Part shown: piece after piece, positions 11,620-23,404 of the stretch
Layout of the letters: each line of letters begins with the position of its first letter
Numbering within the stretch: position 1 is the first letter of the stretch
Origin: Antitrichia curtipendula
Lineage: Eukaryota; Streptophyta; Bryopsida; Hypnales; Leucodontaceae
NCBI GenBank assembly: GCA_951230915.1
Contig: OX579636.1
Span: 22,565,567 to 22,629,566, forward strand
Direction: 5' to 3'
Length of the DNA stretch: 64,000 nt
Notes under the pieces: model-generated
Seen by the model: only the letters and a program-made list of their open reading frames with translations
Told to the model about the DNA's origin: nothing
The model's database searches: none
Program-made: the position numbers and the translations under genes

Positions 11620-13480
11620 GACTGGTCTCATAGTGTCCCCGCCCATACGTCTACGCCAGTCCCTGCATATTTCATCTTGGCAGCAAATTTGTTTTTGAAT
11701 TTGCGACTAGAGTTTTGAGAGTTTAAAGGCATGTAATATATCATTGGAAAGGTACTGAGAAGACCTTTCCAACGATATATTACACGCTCCATAATTCTCA
11801 AAATTCAAATCGCTAAACAAGAAAGAAATTTGCGTCCGCGCCCATTTCTTTGTCTTGATTAAGTCTCCGCCCGGACAAAATTAAGTTTGCGCCTGGACAC
11901 GATTGAGTCCCCGCCCGAACACAACTATGTTCTGGCTTGGACATGCTTAACCCCTAAAGGTTTTTTACTATATTTTCACCAAAAAACACTCCAAAGCTGC
12001 CATTCCTAGTAGAAGATTAAATTCTTGGAAAAAAACATTTTTGGATACATAAAACCATAGGATCTTGTAGTTCATTGGTTTGTGAAGATGTGGAAAAAAT
12101 TTCAGAATTTTCCACCATGTACATTGCAAGATATTAGCTTTTGAAAAGACAAAAACCCTTATTTTGACCCTACAGAAAATTGGACAACTGCACTTCAGAA
12201 GGTTACATTTGTTATGAAAAAAATCCAAAATGGTTGTAATTCTTTAAATTCATGCTTCCAAGAGAGTTGGCTAGTTGCTTGAAATTTTTTAGATCATTTG
12301 GAATTGTACAACATATAGGAAAAAAAAAGTAAGTAGAAAGAAATAGAGAATGATTCAAAATACTAAATTGTTAACAATTTATTTATGGAATTGAAAAATG
12401 CCAATTCCAATGTGATAATGTTGTAATAAACAATCTACACCTAGCATTTTTATTTTTTTCAAAAAATATTGAAAATTGAATTAAATAAAAGAATTCAAAG
12501 TTTATTTTAGAGTAGAGATTCCATAACTACCTGCAAACTACCTGCAAATTACCCTAAACTAAAACTCCTCATAACTTTTGACTTATTGATCAAAATGGAA
12601 TGATTCAAAGCTTTCCACATGTATATAAATCTAGAGAACCAATTCCAATTTTTTATGTTTTTTAAAAGTGATTTTTAAAGAAGTTTTTTTTGCTACCCGA
12701 GCTGCCCGTCGAACGCTGAAAACTACATATCATACAATAATTTTTTAACCACGTAGTCAAAAGTAATGAAAATTGTTGGATCTTAAAGCTACTCCTCGAA
12801 AAAATGTTATGTGAGAATTTCAAAGAAAAAAACTAAAAATTCCATTTGTAGGTACTTGCCCAAAATTTCTACGTTGCCAAAAAATACATTTTGGTCCTTT
12901 ACGGGTTAAGTCCCCTCATAACCCTGAATGGTTCATCTTGGCATCAAATCTGTTTTTTGAATCTGTGACTAGAATTTTGAGATTTTAAAGGCATATAATA
13001 TATCATTGGAAAGGTATTGAGAAGACCTTTCCAAAAATATATTACAAGCTCCATAATTCTCAAAATTGCAATTGCTAAACAAGAAAGAAATTTGCATCCA
13101 CGCCCATTTCTTCGTCTTTATTAAGTCTCCGCCCGGGCAAAATTAAGTTTGTTCCCGGACAAGATTGAGTCCCCGCCCAGACACGACTGTGTCCTGGCTT
13201 GGACATGCTTAAGTCCCCGCTTGACCCTGAATGTTTCATCTTGGCAGCAAATTTGTTTTGGGATTTTCAACTAGAGTTTTGAGAGTTTAAAGGCGTGCAA
13301 TGTATCATTGGAAAGGTATTGAAAAGACCTTTCCAATGATATATTACACGCTCCATAATTCTCAAAATTGCAATCGTTAAATGAGAAAGAAATTTGCGTC
13401 CGCACCCATCTCAGTCCGCGCCCAAGCAACAACATTACCGCCCGCACCATACGTCACCGCCCTCAGCGTCCGCGCCCAGG
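11620..13480. repeat. Three divergent units of a GC/AT mosaic repeat
   Basis: Units share CATCTTGGCAGCAAATTTG, a fold-back around ATTGGAAAGGTA...ACCTTTCCAA, and a CCCGCCCGGACA-type GC-rich tail. They lie at about 11640-11945, 12915-13208 and 13215-13480. The junction of the second and third units (GACATGCTTAAGTCCCC at 13203-13218) preserves the empty site of the subfamily-A element inserted after the first. Confidence 0.75.
11951..12905 (+). mobile_element. Full-length TTAA-type element, subfamily A
   Basis: A 955-bp element, CCCCTAAAGGTTTTTT...GGTCCTTTACGGG, flanked by TTAA at 11947-11950 and 12906-12909. The host repeat unit at 13203-13218 has a single TTAA at the same place, so the insertion duplicated exactly TTAA. 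The longest frame inside (minus, 11968-12228) is 86 codons and shows no transposase features. Confidence 0.9.
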
Positions 13481-13633
13481 TTCCAGCGTGGATTGACACG
13501 TCACGAAGTGAAGGTAAATCATTTTAATTTTTTTTAATTGAAAAAAATTCGACGCCCGAAGTTTCCGGATCGTCCGTCCGTCCGGGACGTCCGGTGACCT
13601 TGGGACGCCCGATGTGACAACCCTGCATTGAAC

Positions 13634-13775
13634 CTCAGGACTTGGACTCCTAAGTCTCTTGCAAGAGCTAGAGCTACCAATCTCCATGGCAAAAACAGGG
13701 GTGAAAAGCTTATATGTAGTAGCGACACATGTAATAGTGTCGCAAGAATTCCAAGTGGTCACTGAATGGAGCCAT
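13634..13775 (-). pseudogene. 5' part of the split gene relic
   Basis: Directly outside the right target duplication of the hAT-like element, the minus strand is open and encodes a segment with MEIGSSSSCKRLRSPSPEV. Ignoring the insertion, the frame continues for about 14 codons past 7097 to a stop. It therefore belongs with the relic at 4220-7097. No domain is recognised. Confidence 0.35.
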
Positions 13776-14715
13776 TGTACAAGGGTGTTCTTGCATTACA
13801 CAAACAAATAATCAAGAAATGTCCAAAGACTCAACAAACAGGAAAAAAAACAAAGAAACCCTACTTGAACAAACAATGGAAGAAGTTGAGAAATTACCAG
13901 CCAATGAGCATTAGTTCTTGTAGCAACAATTATAACAGTGATAACACATGACAACGCCATTAGTAGCAAAATTACAAAAGAAAAAAATAGTACATGTAAT
14001 TGTGCACACAAGCAACAAATAAGCAATGCAATAGATAGATAAAGGAGCAACGAGGAGAGGAACCAACGATCAACACAAGAGCACAAGGAACGAAGCAGCA
14101 ACAATCACAGGAGGAGGAGTGCCAACGTAGCGCAACAACAAATCAAGCAATGATCAACAAACAAGAAGGTGAGCACAAAGGGGGATAAAGTAAAGATTAT
14201 GAAGCTTTTCAAAGTTATTAACCACGCCTAAACGGCATTCAAAAATTAATTTTTTTATAGGGTAGACAAGGCTACCTTAATAGTGCTTAACGCAACGGGA
14301 AGTTCCACCTCTCGGGCATCCCATTGTATGAGGGCTCCACCCCTCAGCCTTGTGGTAGGGCCCTCCCACAACAAGATGCCCTTGTGATGGGGCTTCCCAC
14401 TATACATAAACACATAGACTTTTTGAGGAAAAAAGAGAAATAAATAATAAAAAATAAAAAATACATAAATTATAAATTATAAATAACATTAGATGTATGA
14501 AAATTATGAATTTAAGAAATTACAATTGAAGGTTAGAATTAAATGTTAAGATCATAAATAAAAAGTGCAATGAATTAAATGTGAAAAATGAAATGTAAAA
14601 TGTAAAATGTAGGGGTACAAAGTATAAAAATGAGTATGAAGTAAAAAGTAGAAAGTGGCAATGGAAAGTGGGAGTGAGAAGTGAAAGCTATTAAATGTTC
14701 AATAGATCTTATTAA
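13776..14715. other. Non-coding spacer with a short GC-richer patch
   Basis: Mostly A/T-rich. 14270-14400 is richer in C and G and contains partial inverted repeats (GGGCATCCCA / GATGCCC), but no known element was identified. The opposed frames at 13766-14104 lack supporting context. Confidence 0.4.
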
Positions 14716-15104
14716 CCCCAAAATGACCATTGTCCCTTGGGGGACAAATTGGATTTTGGGCAGGTATTTTTTTCCTAGATTTTCAACTCAATTCCCCACC
14801 ATAAGAATTTAAACATTAAAACTTTGTAGTGCAAGAAGTATAAACTAAAAAGATCCAATGTAAAATAATCTAGTCTTGCAATGTGCAAAACAATTTATTT
14901 CTTCACTTTAAACACAGATATTTTGCAATCTGTGCAATCAAAATTTCTAGAATTTATTACATTCTCATGTTAATTTTTATATACATATAGGATCCTACAA
15001 TTAGATGTAGAAATAAAAACAATTTTCAATTTTTTTTTACTCTTTGCAATAGAAATGACAATTTTGAGTGTTTTTTTGAAAAAAAAGGCCTTGGTCCTTT
15101 TGGG
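14716..15104 (-). mobile_element. Internally deleted TTAA-type element, subfamily C
   Basis: In reverse orientation relative to 1668-2597. TTAA at 14712-14715 is followed by CCCCAAAATGACCATTGTCC, and the other end is CCTTGGTCCTTTTGGG followed by ATAA. At 389 bp it is less than half the 923 bp of the copy at 30250-31172, which shares both ends, so it has lost its middle. Confidence 0.75.
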
Positions 15105-15108
15105 ATAA

Positions 15109-17918
15109 ATATTTACTTTTATTTTTATTGAAATTGGCTAAAATTATAACCAGTGGTGTCTACCACTTTACAAATGTCGATTTCAGTAAATTGACAGTAT
15201 TCCACAAACCAAAATCACTACATATACCTTCACAATGGTATGATATCAAACCACAACTTAGGACTAGCATAGATTTTAGGTTTAGACTAAGCAATATGAA
15301 CTTCACCAAAATAACAAAATATTGCCAATTAACAAAATTGACATTTATATTAATTATACTTGGTAAAAAATGTCCAACCTATGGTGATCATTGCTTTTAT
15401 ATTGTGATTATTAAAAAACTACCCTTGCTACAAGTATAAATTACTCAAGGCCTCCTATTCTTCTAATGGTTTTCATCCTCTTTATTCTTGCCATGTCTTT
15501 GGTTTTCAACTCTCAATGTTCTTCAATTTTTTCTCTCTCGCTCCCTTCTCCATTCTTTTGGCATCACCTCATTACAACCGTTTTTTATTTTTATTTTTAG
15601 TAAAGCCCATGGAGCTAGATGAAGTAAACACACTAAATTTTTTTGTCAATCTTCTTGCATGAGCAATGTGTACCACCGCCTCTCCATCCTCTTGGAGGTT
15701 GTATTAAGACCAACAAGTCCATCCTTCACATATCTTCATGCAAAAATAGGACATCATTAGCTCTCATGTACTAGTGACCATGCTTTGGAAAATCAAATCA
15801 AAGAATATAATGGCAGCCATCCTTTGCAAGGACCTATGGATGATTGCAAAAAAGACTACTCCTATTTTGAATCACAATTGGAGTGATGGAGTTGTCATTG
15901 ACCATAGCTTTGGAAAAATGAAGCCAATGTACTTGGAAATTTTACTGAAAATGGCTAACTTGGAAGTATTGAGATTCCTTATTTTTCAAAAAAATTGATT
16001 TTTTTTATATAATTAAATTTCAATTTAGCTAGTTTATCTCACTTTGTGGATTGGAATTTTTTAGTAATGTGAAAGTATCCAAAAATAATGATATAGACTT
16101 AAAAATTTTGTGGATATTTCCACACTAGATGGACACGTGCCTACCAAAGAAAATTTTAAAAAATATTATTTTATATCCTCCACATGCTCATAGGGCACCC
16201 TTGTGCATGCACTTTTGAATATTGAACATGGTTTTGAGATCATTTTTTTGGTGAAATTTTTTCATTGCAAAATTCTCCCAAATAGAAAAATTTTAATTTC
16301 CTAAAAGAATATTTTTTGTATTTTTTTATTACAAATTAAAATATCAAAGTACCTATTTTCTTGAAACTTTGCACTTTTCCGGTTCTCCTACTTAGAAATT
16401 ATTTTCTATATTTTTCCTTCTTAGGATAACTTTTTCTTAAAGATGTATACATTGAACATATTTTTCACATTTAAAAAAAAAAATTAAAGTACTCCCAAAA
16501 AATTCATGAATATTGTGCAAAATACTACCAAAAACGGTTGGTCTTCTTTGGTACCACCCCTATGTGCCCTCCAACACTTGGTGAAGCATGGAGTTGTGGA
16601 AGGGATGAGTCTTGTTCTTTGTACACGCCATTTTTGCATGCATATGATGTGCAAGATTTTTTTTATATCACAAAACATGAAGATGATCAAGCGTAAGTGT
16701 CAACTTACAAGTTCTAAAATTTGAGGTTGAAGATGCCAAGGGGACACCACTATACACTATATGTGCCTATTTTTGAGGAGGCATGAAAAACAACACAAAA
16801 GAGAAAAGTAGTACAATAAGAATAAGGCCTTAAAGAATGTGAAATTTTGGTGGAGGCATAATATTGAAGTAGGCATGCCCATTTCCAATCACCTACCCAA
16901 ATCGTGTACTAGAAAATCTTGAAAATAATTGGATATTAAATTCTAGATGCTCAACTTAGGACATCAAAATTAGGGCTTGGTTTCAAAAGTTTATTAAGTT
17001 ATCTCTTGAAAAACCATAATTAATTCATATTATATCCAAAAAATGTACAATAAAGTATATGAAAAGAGCTAACAACCATTGCTTATTAATTACCAAAGTC
17101 CCATTTCTTACTAAAAAACCCTCAAAACTATCATTTCTAATGCATTGAAGTACGCAACAAACAACTCTAAAACCAAACCATAAAAATATTGAATTGAACT
17201 TGTATAAGATATGTGAAATTTTTTTATGAAGTTTGCATGTATAGATTGGAAGATATTTGCTATTGAAGTTCCAAAAAGAAGTTTATTTTTGGACATAATC
17301 AAGAATTTCACATATCTTTGACTACCATTTGTGGAAGTTTTTTGCATTAAAGATTTTTAACTAAAAAATAAATCATACTAAAGATCATGTTGTACAAATC
17401 TCCACCAAGTTTTAGAGGTAAAAATCATGTAAAACACCTATAACAAAATCTTGCAATGTGGGGATGTGCATCAATTTTACACTAGGCTACACAACATGTT
17501 TTGGGGAAATACTTTTACTACTACTCGTTTTCTCAAAACAAAGATCCAAATGGTGGATTGAAAGTTTCAGTTATCTTTCACAACCTCAAAAGAAAATTTA
17601 AAAAAAAATAAAAATAAAGCTCTAATTGTTTGGAAATTCGAAGGCTAGTATGATCTTTTAAGAGTCCAATAAGGTACTCACCCCAATAACAACAATTTTT
17701 GCTACAATGCCTATATTCTATTATTAGATTGATTAAACTTTTATATTTTCTTGTTGGCAAGCAAAAGGAGGTCTTATCGCACCAAAGAACATAGCAGTTG
17801 AATATTGTATGCAAACATTATGAAGGGTCAAATTTTTTTTGTTAGATGTTCTAAAACAGTTTCTTCCACATAGGTATATATTGATTTTGGAGATGTAAAC
17901 ATTTTAATGATGGCGGTT
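15109..17918. other. Non-coding A/T-rich region
   Basis: Short frames at 15128-15439, 15774-15998, 16484-16724 and 17111-17814 have no recognisable domain, no splice consensus in frame and the base composition of the surrounding spacer. No element ends were identified. Confidence 0.45.
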
Positions 17919-18215
17919 TTAACCCCTAAATGCCTGAGGTTCCAAATTTTGGTGTTGACAATACTTTGAAGTTAAAAAAAATCTAACCAAATTTCTATTT
18001 TTAGTAGTTTATATATATTTTTAAGTCTTTTTGAAGTCTAATTATAGTATCAAAAATCCGATTTTGAAAATGATTGATTACGATTTTTCATTTCAAGATT
18101 TTGTACAAGGATGTCCATTTGCAAATCTTGACTTTCCATAGTGTTGCGGGCTCTTGGAAATGAGCCTCAAGTAGACTAGATCTTGGAGAAAAAATCACAC
18201 TAGAAAATCATTTAA

Positions 18216-19412
18216 TCCCTATAGTCCCAAGGCCTCATTTCCATCAAAAAAAAACTCAAAACTACCATCCCCATAGCAAAGAGCAACTAAAAATTAGAAA
18301 TATTTTTCTTGCATATCTAACCGTAGGATCTTGTTAGACTAGCATTAAAATGCGTGGATGAAATTACACAAACTTTGATTGTATAGATTGCAAGATAAAT
18401 TTAAAGTAAACAAAACAAGTTTTTTTGCACCTTGTTCAACTACATTTTTGGACTTTGAACCTTCATAACTTATACTTTTTGCTCTACTAATTTTGAATTT
18501 TGAATTTTAGATGATAAAGAATTGAGTTGAGACTTTAGAAAAAAAAATTCAAAAAACACACATTTAATTTTCACTCATTAAAAATTTATTAAATAGATGT
18601 AGGTTCAAGATTGAAGTAAAATCTAAATTTTTAATAGCTCTAAGATGGAATTGAAACGTACACTAATCTCAACGGTGATTAGATTGTTCTAGCAAGAGAT
18701 CTTAACCTTGTAAAACTCTCTTTTTGGATTTAAAAAAATTTGAGGTCAAAAATGAATCCTACAAGTTATTTTTCAAGAAGATGCTCTAATTGCCTGAAAA
18801 ACAAGATTGTCCATAACTTTCACATAACAAGTCCAAAGCTTTTCATGTACATATAAATATAATCTATACAAAAATAATTTTAAAATGTTTTATTTTAATG
18901 TTTTTTGAAGGATTTTTCTACCCACTAAACTAAATAAAGGTTTTTTTGTGCCATAACTTTTGCTCCTAGACTCCTATTGAATTAAAAAATTATATTTTTG
19001 GATAGCTAATTTTTTTTCCATCTTCACAAAAGATTCAGAAAATCACAACAAATATTGAGACTATAAGAGCTTGCTCAAAATTCCATTAGGAGAGATTTCA
19101 TGGATCTGGAGGGCCGATTTAGGCCCGTTCCCCCTGTTATTTCTAGTGTAGTGAAAGAACAGCTCGCTGTTAGGAAAAAAAATTCTAAAAATTATTTTTT
19201 TCTTAAAATGATGAAAGAAGTTGAAAAAAATTATTTTTTTAAATTATATTTTTTTGGTGATGTGGCCAAAGTTCGGCCACGTCAGACTAGAGCAGTGGTG
19301 CTGCAGTGGTGTAGCTCCCTTGTTTCCGCAGCCATGATAACTTAGAGCCCTCCAGACCCTCAAAATCTCCTCTAATGATTTTGCCCTCGAGGGGACAATG
19401 GGGCTTTAGAGG
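18216..19412 (+). mobile_element. TTAA-type element, subfamily C, nested in B
   Basis: Starts TCCCTATAGTCCCAAGGCC after TTAA (18212-18215) and ends GGGGCTTTAGAGG before TTAA (19413-19416). The B copy at 28963-29580 has an uninterrupted CATTTAAGAAGATTGTAGAG at the matching point, giving a direct empty site with one TTAA. It carries a younger 294-bp MITE. Confidence 0.85.
19084..19377. mobile_element. CATTAG-type MITE (family D) with paired TGACGTGGC-like motifs
   Basis: TIRs are CATTAGGAGAGATTT on the left and the inverse of CATTAGAGGAGATTTTGAGG on the right, about 294 bp. Inside is an inverted pair, GATGTGGCC...GGCCACGTCAG, at about 19257-19287. Related copies are at 25752-26046 and 48856-49157. 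The 81-codon frame at 19100-19345 lies wholly within it and is not a gene. Confidence 0.75.
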
Positions 19413-19864
19413 TTAAAAAAATTGTAGAGTAGATTTTGAGAAGCCATAAATTGATTGGAGTTATGCATGTTAGGCCTTTTATCCTCATGTTTTTTTGAAA
19501 ACCAATTTTATAGATTTGACATGTGAAAAGAAGATTGAAAGACTTCAAATCACTTTCTCAATTTAACACCCTCGTGATCAAACATTATAATCTTTCAATC
19601 CATATATGATAGTATTGTGTTTTATTTTCCTATGTGATCTCTAACATGTCTAGTTTAAATTTATACAATTACAAATTTTTTTAAATGATATAGCTTATCA
19701 AAATGTTGAATTTTTGTTCAATTTAGAGCAAATTCCTAGAAGCTCAAAAAAGTCCTCAGACATTTAGGGGTTAAGCAAGGTACAATTTTAGGTGATATTT
19801 CCACCTTAGTTTGGGGCATCCTTGCAAAAAGGATCCCTTCTAGGATTTTTATTTTTATTTATTT

Positions 19865-20100
19865 TTTAAGAAGTGCCAAAATGGTGATATAAAATGTTAT
19901 AGTGGTGCTCCAAATTTTAACATTCATTCATATATTGGATTGAAAGTATTGCATTAAACATATCGCATGTCTATGATTTGATTTTCATCCACAATTTGGC
20001 GATTTCATCCAATTTTTTTTTTAAATTTGAAGTTTTTTGGCAATTTCATCCAAGTTTATAGGCATTGTTTTGCCTTTTTTTACCCAAATTATTTTTTTTC
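19865..20100. repeat. Dispersed repeat shared with 60.1-61.1 kb
   Basis: AAGAAGTGCCAAAATGGTGA, ATAGTGGTGC and GATTTTCATCCACAATTTGG occur here in one block. The same series occurs at 60155-60260 and 60999-61135, where it is interrupted. This copy is the uninterrupted reference. Type of repeat unknown. Confidence 0.65.
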
Positions 20101-20828
20101 ACCAGAAAGAACCAGAAAGCCCCCACCCAAAAAAAGCCCTGGTCCCTTCACGTTCCCCGGTAGCTCCCCTTATGCTTGATCCCCGTATGTATGTCCCTGG
20201 CGGCATGTTCCCGCAGTGAGTTCCCCTCCTCAGGTTCTCAAGCCAATCAAAATGGATGGAGGGGGGAAGTGGCTAAGCACTTCCTGACATGTCCAGCCCA
20301 TCCACATGGCTCATGTCAGGAGCAGTGGGGTGAGAGTTCAAGTACCAAGTGGGGTTTTGGAAACCTAAAGTTAATTACCCCCCTTTCAAGGAGAGTGAGG
20401 GGACCCACCACCTCTAACAAAAAGTAAATTCCGCAATGTTCCAGATATTCCCAAAAGCAAGCCTTTGAGGTTGGTTTGGGGGGGAATAAACTGACTGGAA
20501 CACTGGGAAATTTACTTGTGAGCTGGTCTCTTCTCTTGTCCTTAAAAGGAAGATAACTTCAAATTTTCAAAACCCCAGCTCAACTTCCAACTTCCAACTT
20601 CCAACCTTGCCCCCGTAATGGAGAATTCAAATACAGATCATTCCATATCATTGAAGCTCATTTCAAAGACTACCTCATCCTCTTGCCCACAAATGTTGAC
20701 TATTTGAAAGTCAAGCCAAAATTCAAATGTCTTTTGGTATGATGTATTTCATATTAGGGATAGTCACACCTTCTTCAATAAGAATGAGAAGTTGGTGAGA
20801 GAAGAGAGGAGCTAATGGGCAACAACTA
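20101..20828. other. Spacer with a GC-richer patch
   Basis: 20100-20430 is richer in G/C than its surroundings and contains two short overlapping frames without a recognised domain. The remainder has a short tandem CTTCCAACTTCCAA stretch at about 20584-20603. No gene is supported. Confidence 0.4.
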
Positions 20829-21300
20829 AGGAAAAACAGCCCATTACGGACCTTTTACCCATTACGAACTCCTAAAAATGACCCCATTAAAGTTTTCTTT
20901 TAGTGATTGAGATTTGTGCCACATTCAACGTCTTCACTAATTGGAATGGAGTGATTAGTGACTATAGTAGGAACTTTTAGTTTTTTAGTGTTAGTTCACT
21001 ATAGGAAGTGCCTTTTCACGTCTTCTATGTTAAAAAATATTGTGACCACAATAAGTGAGTAAGATGAGCCTTATGGATCAATTTTGGTTGGTTTTGGAGT
21101 AGTCTACAAACTCTCTTAGACCGTTGTGGGCTAAACACTTCAGAAATTCATAACAAACTCACACCTTGTCAAAAAAAACATAGTTTCAAATGCTCTCACT
21201 ATTTCTATCACTTGACTTTCTCTGGAAAAATAAAGTAGAAAATTTCAGAAATGACAAGTGGGCAAACTCCCCATTTGGTCCGTAATGGGCTGTTTTACCT
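20829..21300. mobile_element. TA-flanked TIR element, family F (copy 1)
   Basis: Left end AGGAAAAACAGCCCATTACGG, right end the inverse of AGGTAAAACAGCCCATTACGG, with TA at both flanks (20827-20828 and 21301-21302). Copy 2 is at 31354-31795. TA duplication suggests a Tc1/mariner-like mobiliser, though the termini are not those of Stowaway. Confidence 0.75.
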
Positions 21301-21702
21301 TATAGGTGAAGAAGACGTGACCCCTGGTTTAGTGTGTAGACAATGGGGAATGCGAAATTGTAGTAGCAAAACTGCAAAATTGTAGTAGCAAAACTGCAAA
21401 ATTGTGGTAACAAGACTGAACCCAATTAGACAGTAGCATCGACGGTGTCATCAACAATGGAGGGTGAAAGCTTTCGTGCACCCCATTCATTTGCTCCAAA
21501 GAAGAATAACCGATGTGCAGAAAATATTGAGAGCTAAAAAATATTCCCTTACAGAGAGCCAGCATGAAGACAACAGGGACCCCACCACCTCCCAATTCTC
21601 CACAGAATGGGAGTGCAATGAAGAAGGCGACTATCCCTATTAAATATTAAAGTTTTGTGAAACAATTTTCTCGGTTTTGTCATGAAGTATGAAAGAAGGG
21701 TA
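21301..21702. other. Non-coding spacer
   Basis: Contains a short tandem of AAAATTGTAGTAGCAAAACTGC at about 21354-21400. The minus-strand frame at 21329-21595 has no recognisable domain. Confidence 0.4.
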
Positions 21703-22013
21703 AGGTAGGAGGTCCTAAAATGGAGTGGGTTCTAAAACCAATCAAGCTCTAGAGGTACATTTTGCACTTTCCAATGTACAAGTGGTGTGCATTTGAGGAG
21801 GTGGTCGGTTTTAGAGCCCACAAAAATGCACTTTTCTGCAACTTCAGAAATTCATAACTAATTCCACAAAGCTTTAAAATATGAAACAACTTCGGTTAGA
21901 TGCCAATTTCTATTGCCTTTCAAGGAAAATTTACTGAAAAATATTTTAAGAAGTTCTACCTCCCCAAAAGTCAGCTTCAGCTCTTAGATGAGCAGTTTAT
22001 GGACCTCCTACCT
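21703..22013. mobile_element. TA-flanked MITE, family G
   Basis: 311 bp with 13-bp perfect TIRs, AGGTAGGAGGTCC...GGACCTCCTACCT, flanked by TA at 21701-21702 and 22014-22015. It shares the first bases AGGTA and the TA target with family F, suggesting related transposases. Confidence 0.8.
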
Positions 22014-22654
22014 TAGACAATTCTAGAAGCCTTGGACTATGCACCGACCATATAAGTTCATTGAAAGTTCATTGAAATAAGTTCATGTATCAGGTCAATG
22101 TATCAGATCAATATATATAGCAGTGCACTTAGAAATAACTCTGGATGCCTGGTCATCAAATTTATGACTTGTGAGGAGCTTGTCTGAGAGGATGGCATGT
22201 CTTGTCATGCATGCAAATTTGCAAACTAAAGTGACTTACTAAGTTTAGGGTTTGGGAACCTGCAGTCAGGGTTTGGGGTTGAGCAATTTCTGGAAATTCA
22301 ATCAAATTGAATTCTTTCCAAAAATCCAGAGAGAAATCCCTATTTTTGCGAGTTTGGTGAAAGGAAGCATATTGTGTGGCTCAAGAATGTTATGTTATCT
22401 ACTACAAGAATTCACTTGACCCCAACTAAAATAAATACTCTCTTGACCCCCCACTAGTGGAATACATGTCTGGCTACACAAAGCATTTAGACCCATGCAT
22501 GGTTTAATTCATTGTGATGTGATAAATAAAACCAAAAATGGGCCTTAGCACTTGGTCTAAACATACCAAATTTTTCACTAGTGCCCTCAGGACAAAGGGC
22601 TTAGGGTAGTCCTACCAAGTAACCAAATAGGATGATTGGAAGTTTAGATTTGTA
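22014..22654. other. Non-coding spacer
   Basis: No gene. A short direct repeat, AAGTTCATTGAA(A), lies near 22055-22080. No element ends were identified. Confidence 0.4.
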
Positions 22655-23404
22655 CTCCCTCTATTTCAAAATAAATATGGGGTTTCCTAAAAGTCAGATT
22701 ATTGTGTAAATAGCTCCAATTTTCAAAGGATTGGAGAGTTGTTGTAGCTTCTACTAAACCCCAACTAGATGTGAAAGAATGGAAATCAACAGTGAAGTTG
22801 TGCATGTTAAAAATAGGCAACAAAAACAAAAACAAATGCCCTTTTTGGAACTACTCCAGTGGTATTATTTTTTTATCACTTTTTGAGCAATGTTGGTGCA
22901 ATGATGTCCATTGACGTCCTCTATATTCAATTCCAACAATGTCTTATGATTCAAGTCTAGGGAATTTTCAACAATAAATTTGTTAGTATAATTGTGGGTT
23001 GAATTCTTTGCCTTTGGTTGGTTAGAAGTTGCATTTTGATTCCCTTGGCAATGATCAAATTGCTACATAACATTCAAGAGCCTTCATAGAGGCTGCCTTT
23101 GCCTCTCTGAAGTCTTCATCCACTAACTCAGCTCCTTACACACTGACATATTCCAACACCTGGCTTATTAGCTAATGTGGGATGTGGAATATATCACATC
23201 ATTCCGTCAGAGGCAAGGCAGCTGCTCTCACAGCTCATGAATGTTATGTATATAGTCTCTAGAGCGTAGTATCTACATAATCTTTTGCTTTAGGATGCTC
23301 AAACTAGCTTTAGTTGTTATCCATCAAATTGTAGAGAGCCAATTTCAAATTTAATTGAGACAAGTATATTTGGAAATCCCAAATTTATTTTGAGACAAAG
23401 GGAG
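22655..23404. mobile_element. Stowaway-like (Tc1/mariner) element
   Basis: Left end TA-CTCCCTCTATTTCAAAATA, right end the inverse of CTCCCTTTGTCTCAAAATAA-TA. CTCCCTCYRTYYCAAAATA with a TA target is the classic plant Stowaway terminus. At 750 bp it is longer than most Stowaway MITEs. No transposase frame is visible, so it may be a deletion derivative or a MITE with captured sequence. Confidence 0.85.

Larger units (their letters stand above)
7098..13625. mobile_element. hAT-like 6.5-kb non-autonomous element carrying GC-rich repeats
   Basis: The left end reads CAAGGTTGTCACACCGGGC. The right end is its inverse complement, CAGGGTTGTCACATCGGGC. The 8-bp CATTGAAC lies on both sides (7090-7097 and 13626-13633). 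An 8-bp target duplication and termini of the CA(A/G)GG type are diagnostic of the hAT superfamily. No transposase frame is seen, although the gap at 9645-9844 hides some sequence. The element carries a 21-bp minisatellite, a 33/40-bp minisatellite, a set of degenerate tandem units around 10.0-10.4 kb, and repeated GC-rich units at 11.6-13.4 kb that hold a younger TTAA-type insertion. Confidence 0.7.
17923..19770 (+). mobile_element. TTAA-type element, subfamily B, with nested insertions
   Basis: Begins CCCCTAAATGCCTGAGGTTC after TTAA (17919-17922) and ends CATTTAGGGG before TTAA (19771-19774). Its two outer parts match the uninterrupted B copy at 28963-29580. A subfamily-C element (18216-19412) sits inside it, and that contains a CATTAG-type MITE (19084-19377). 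Confidence 0.88.

Noticed and set aside
13463..13762. 99-codon minus-strand frame as an intact gene
   Set aside because: Its 3' part lies inside the hAT-like terminus; only the portion beyond 13633 belongs to host sequence.
22395..22420. CTACTACAAGAATTCACTTG as a CACTA terminus
   Set aside because: No matching inverted end or 3-bp duplication was found nearby.
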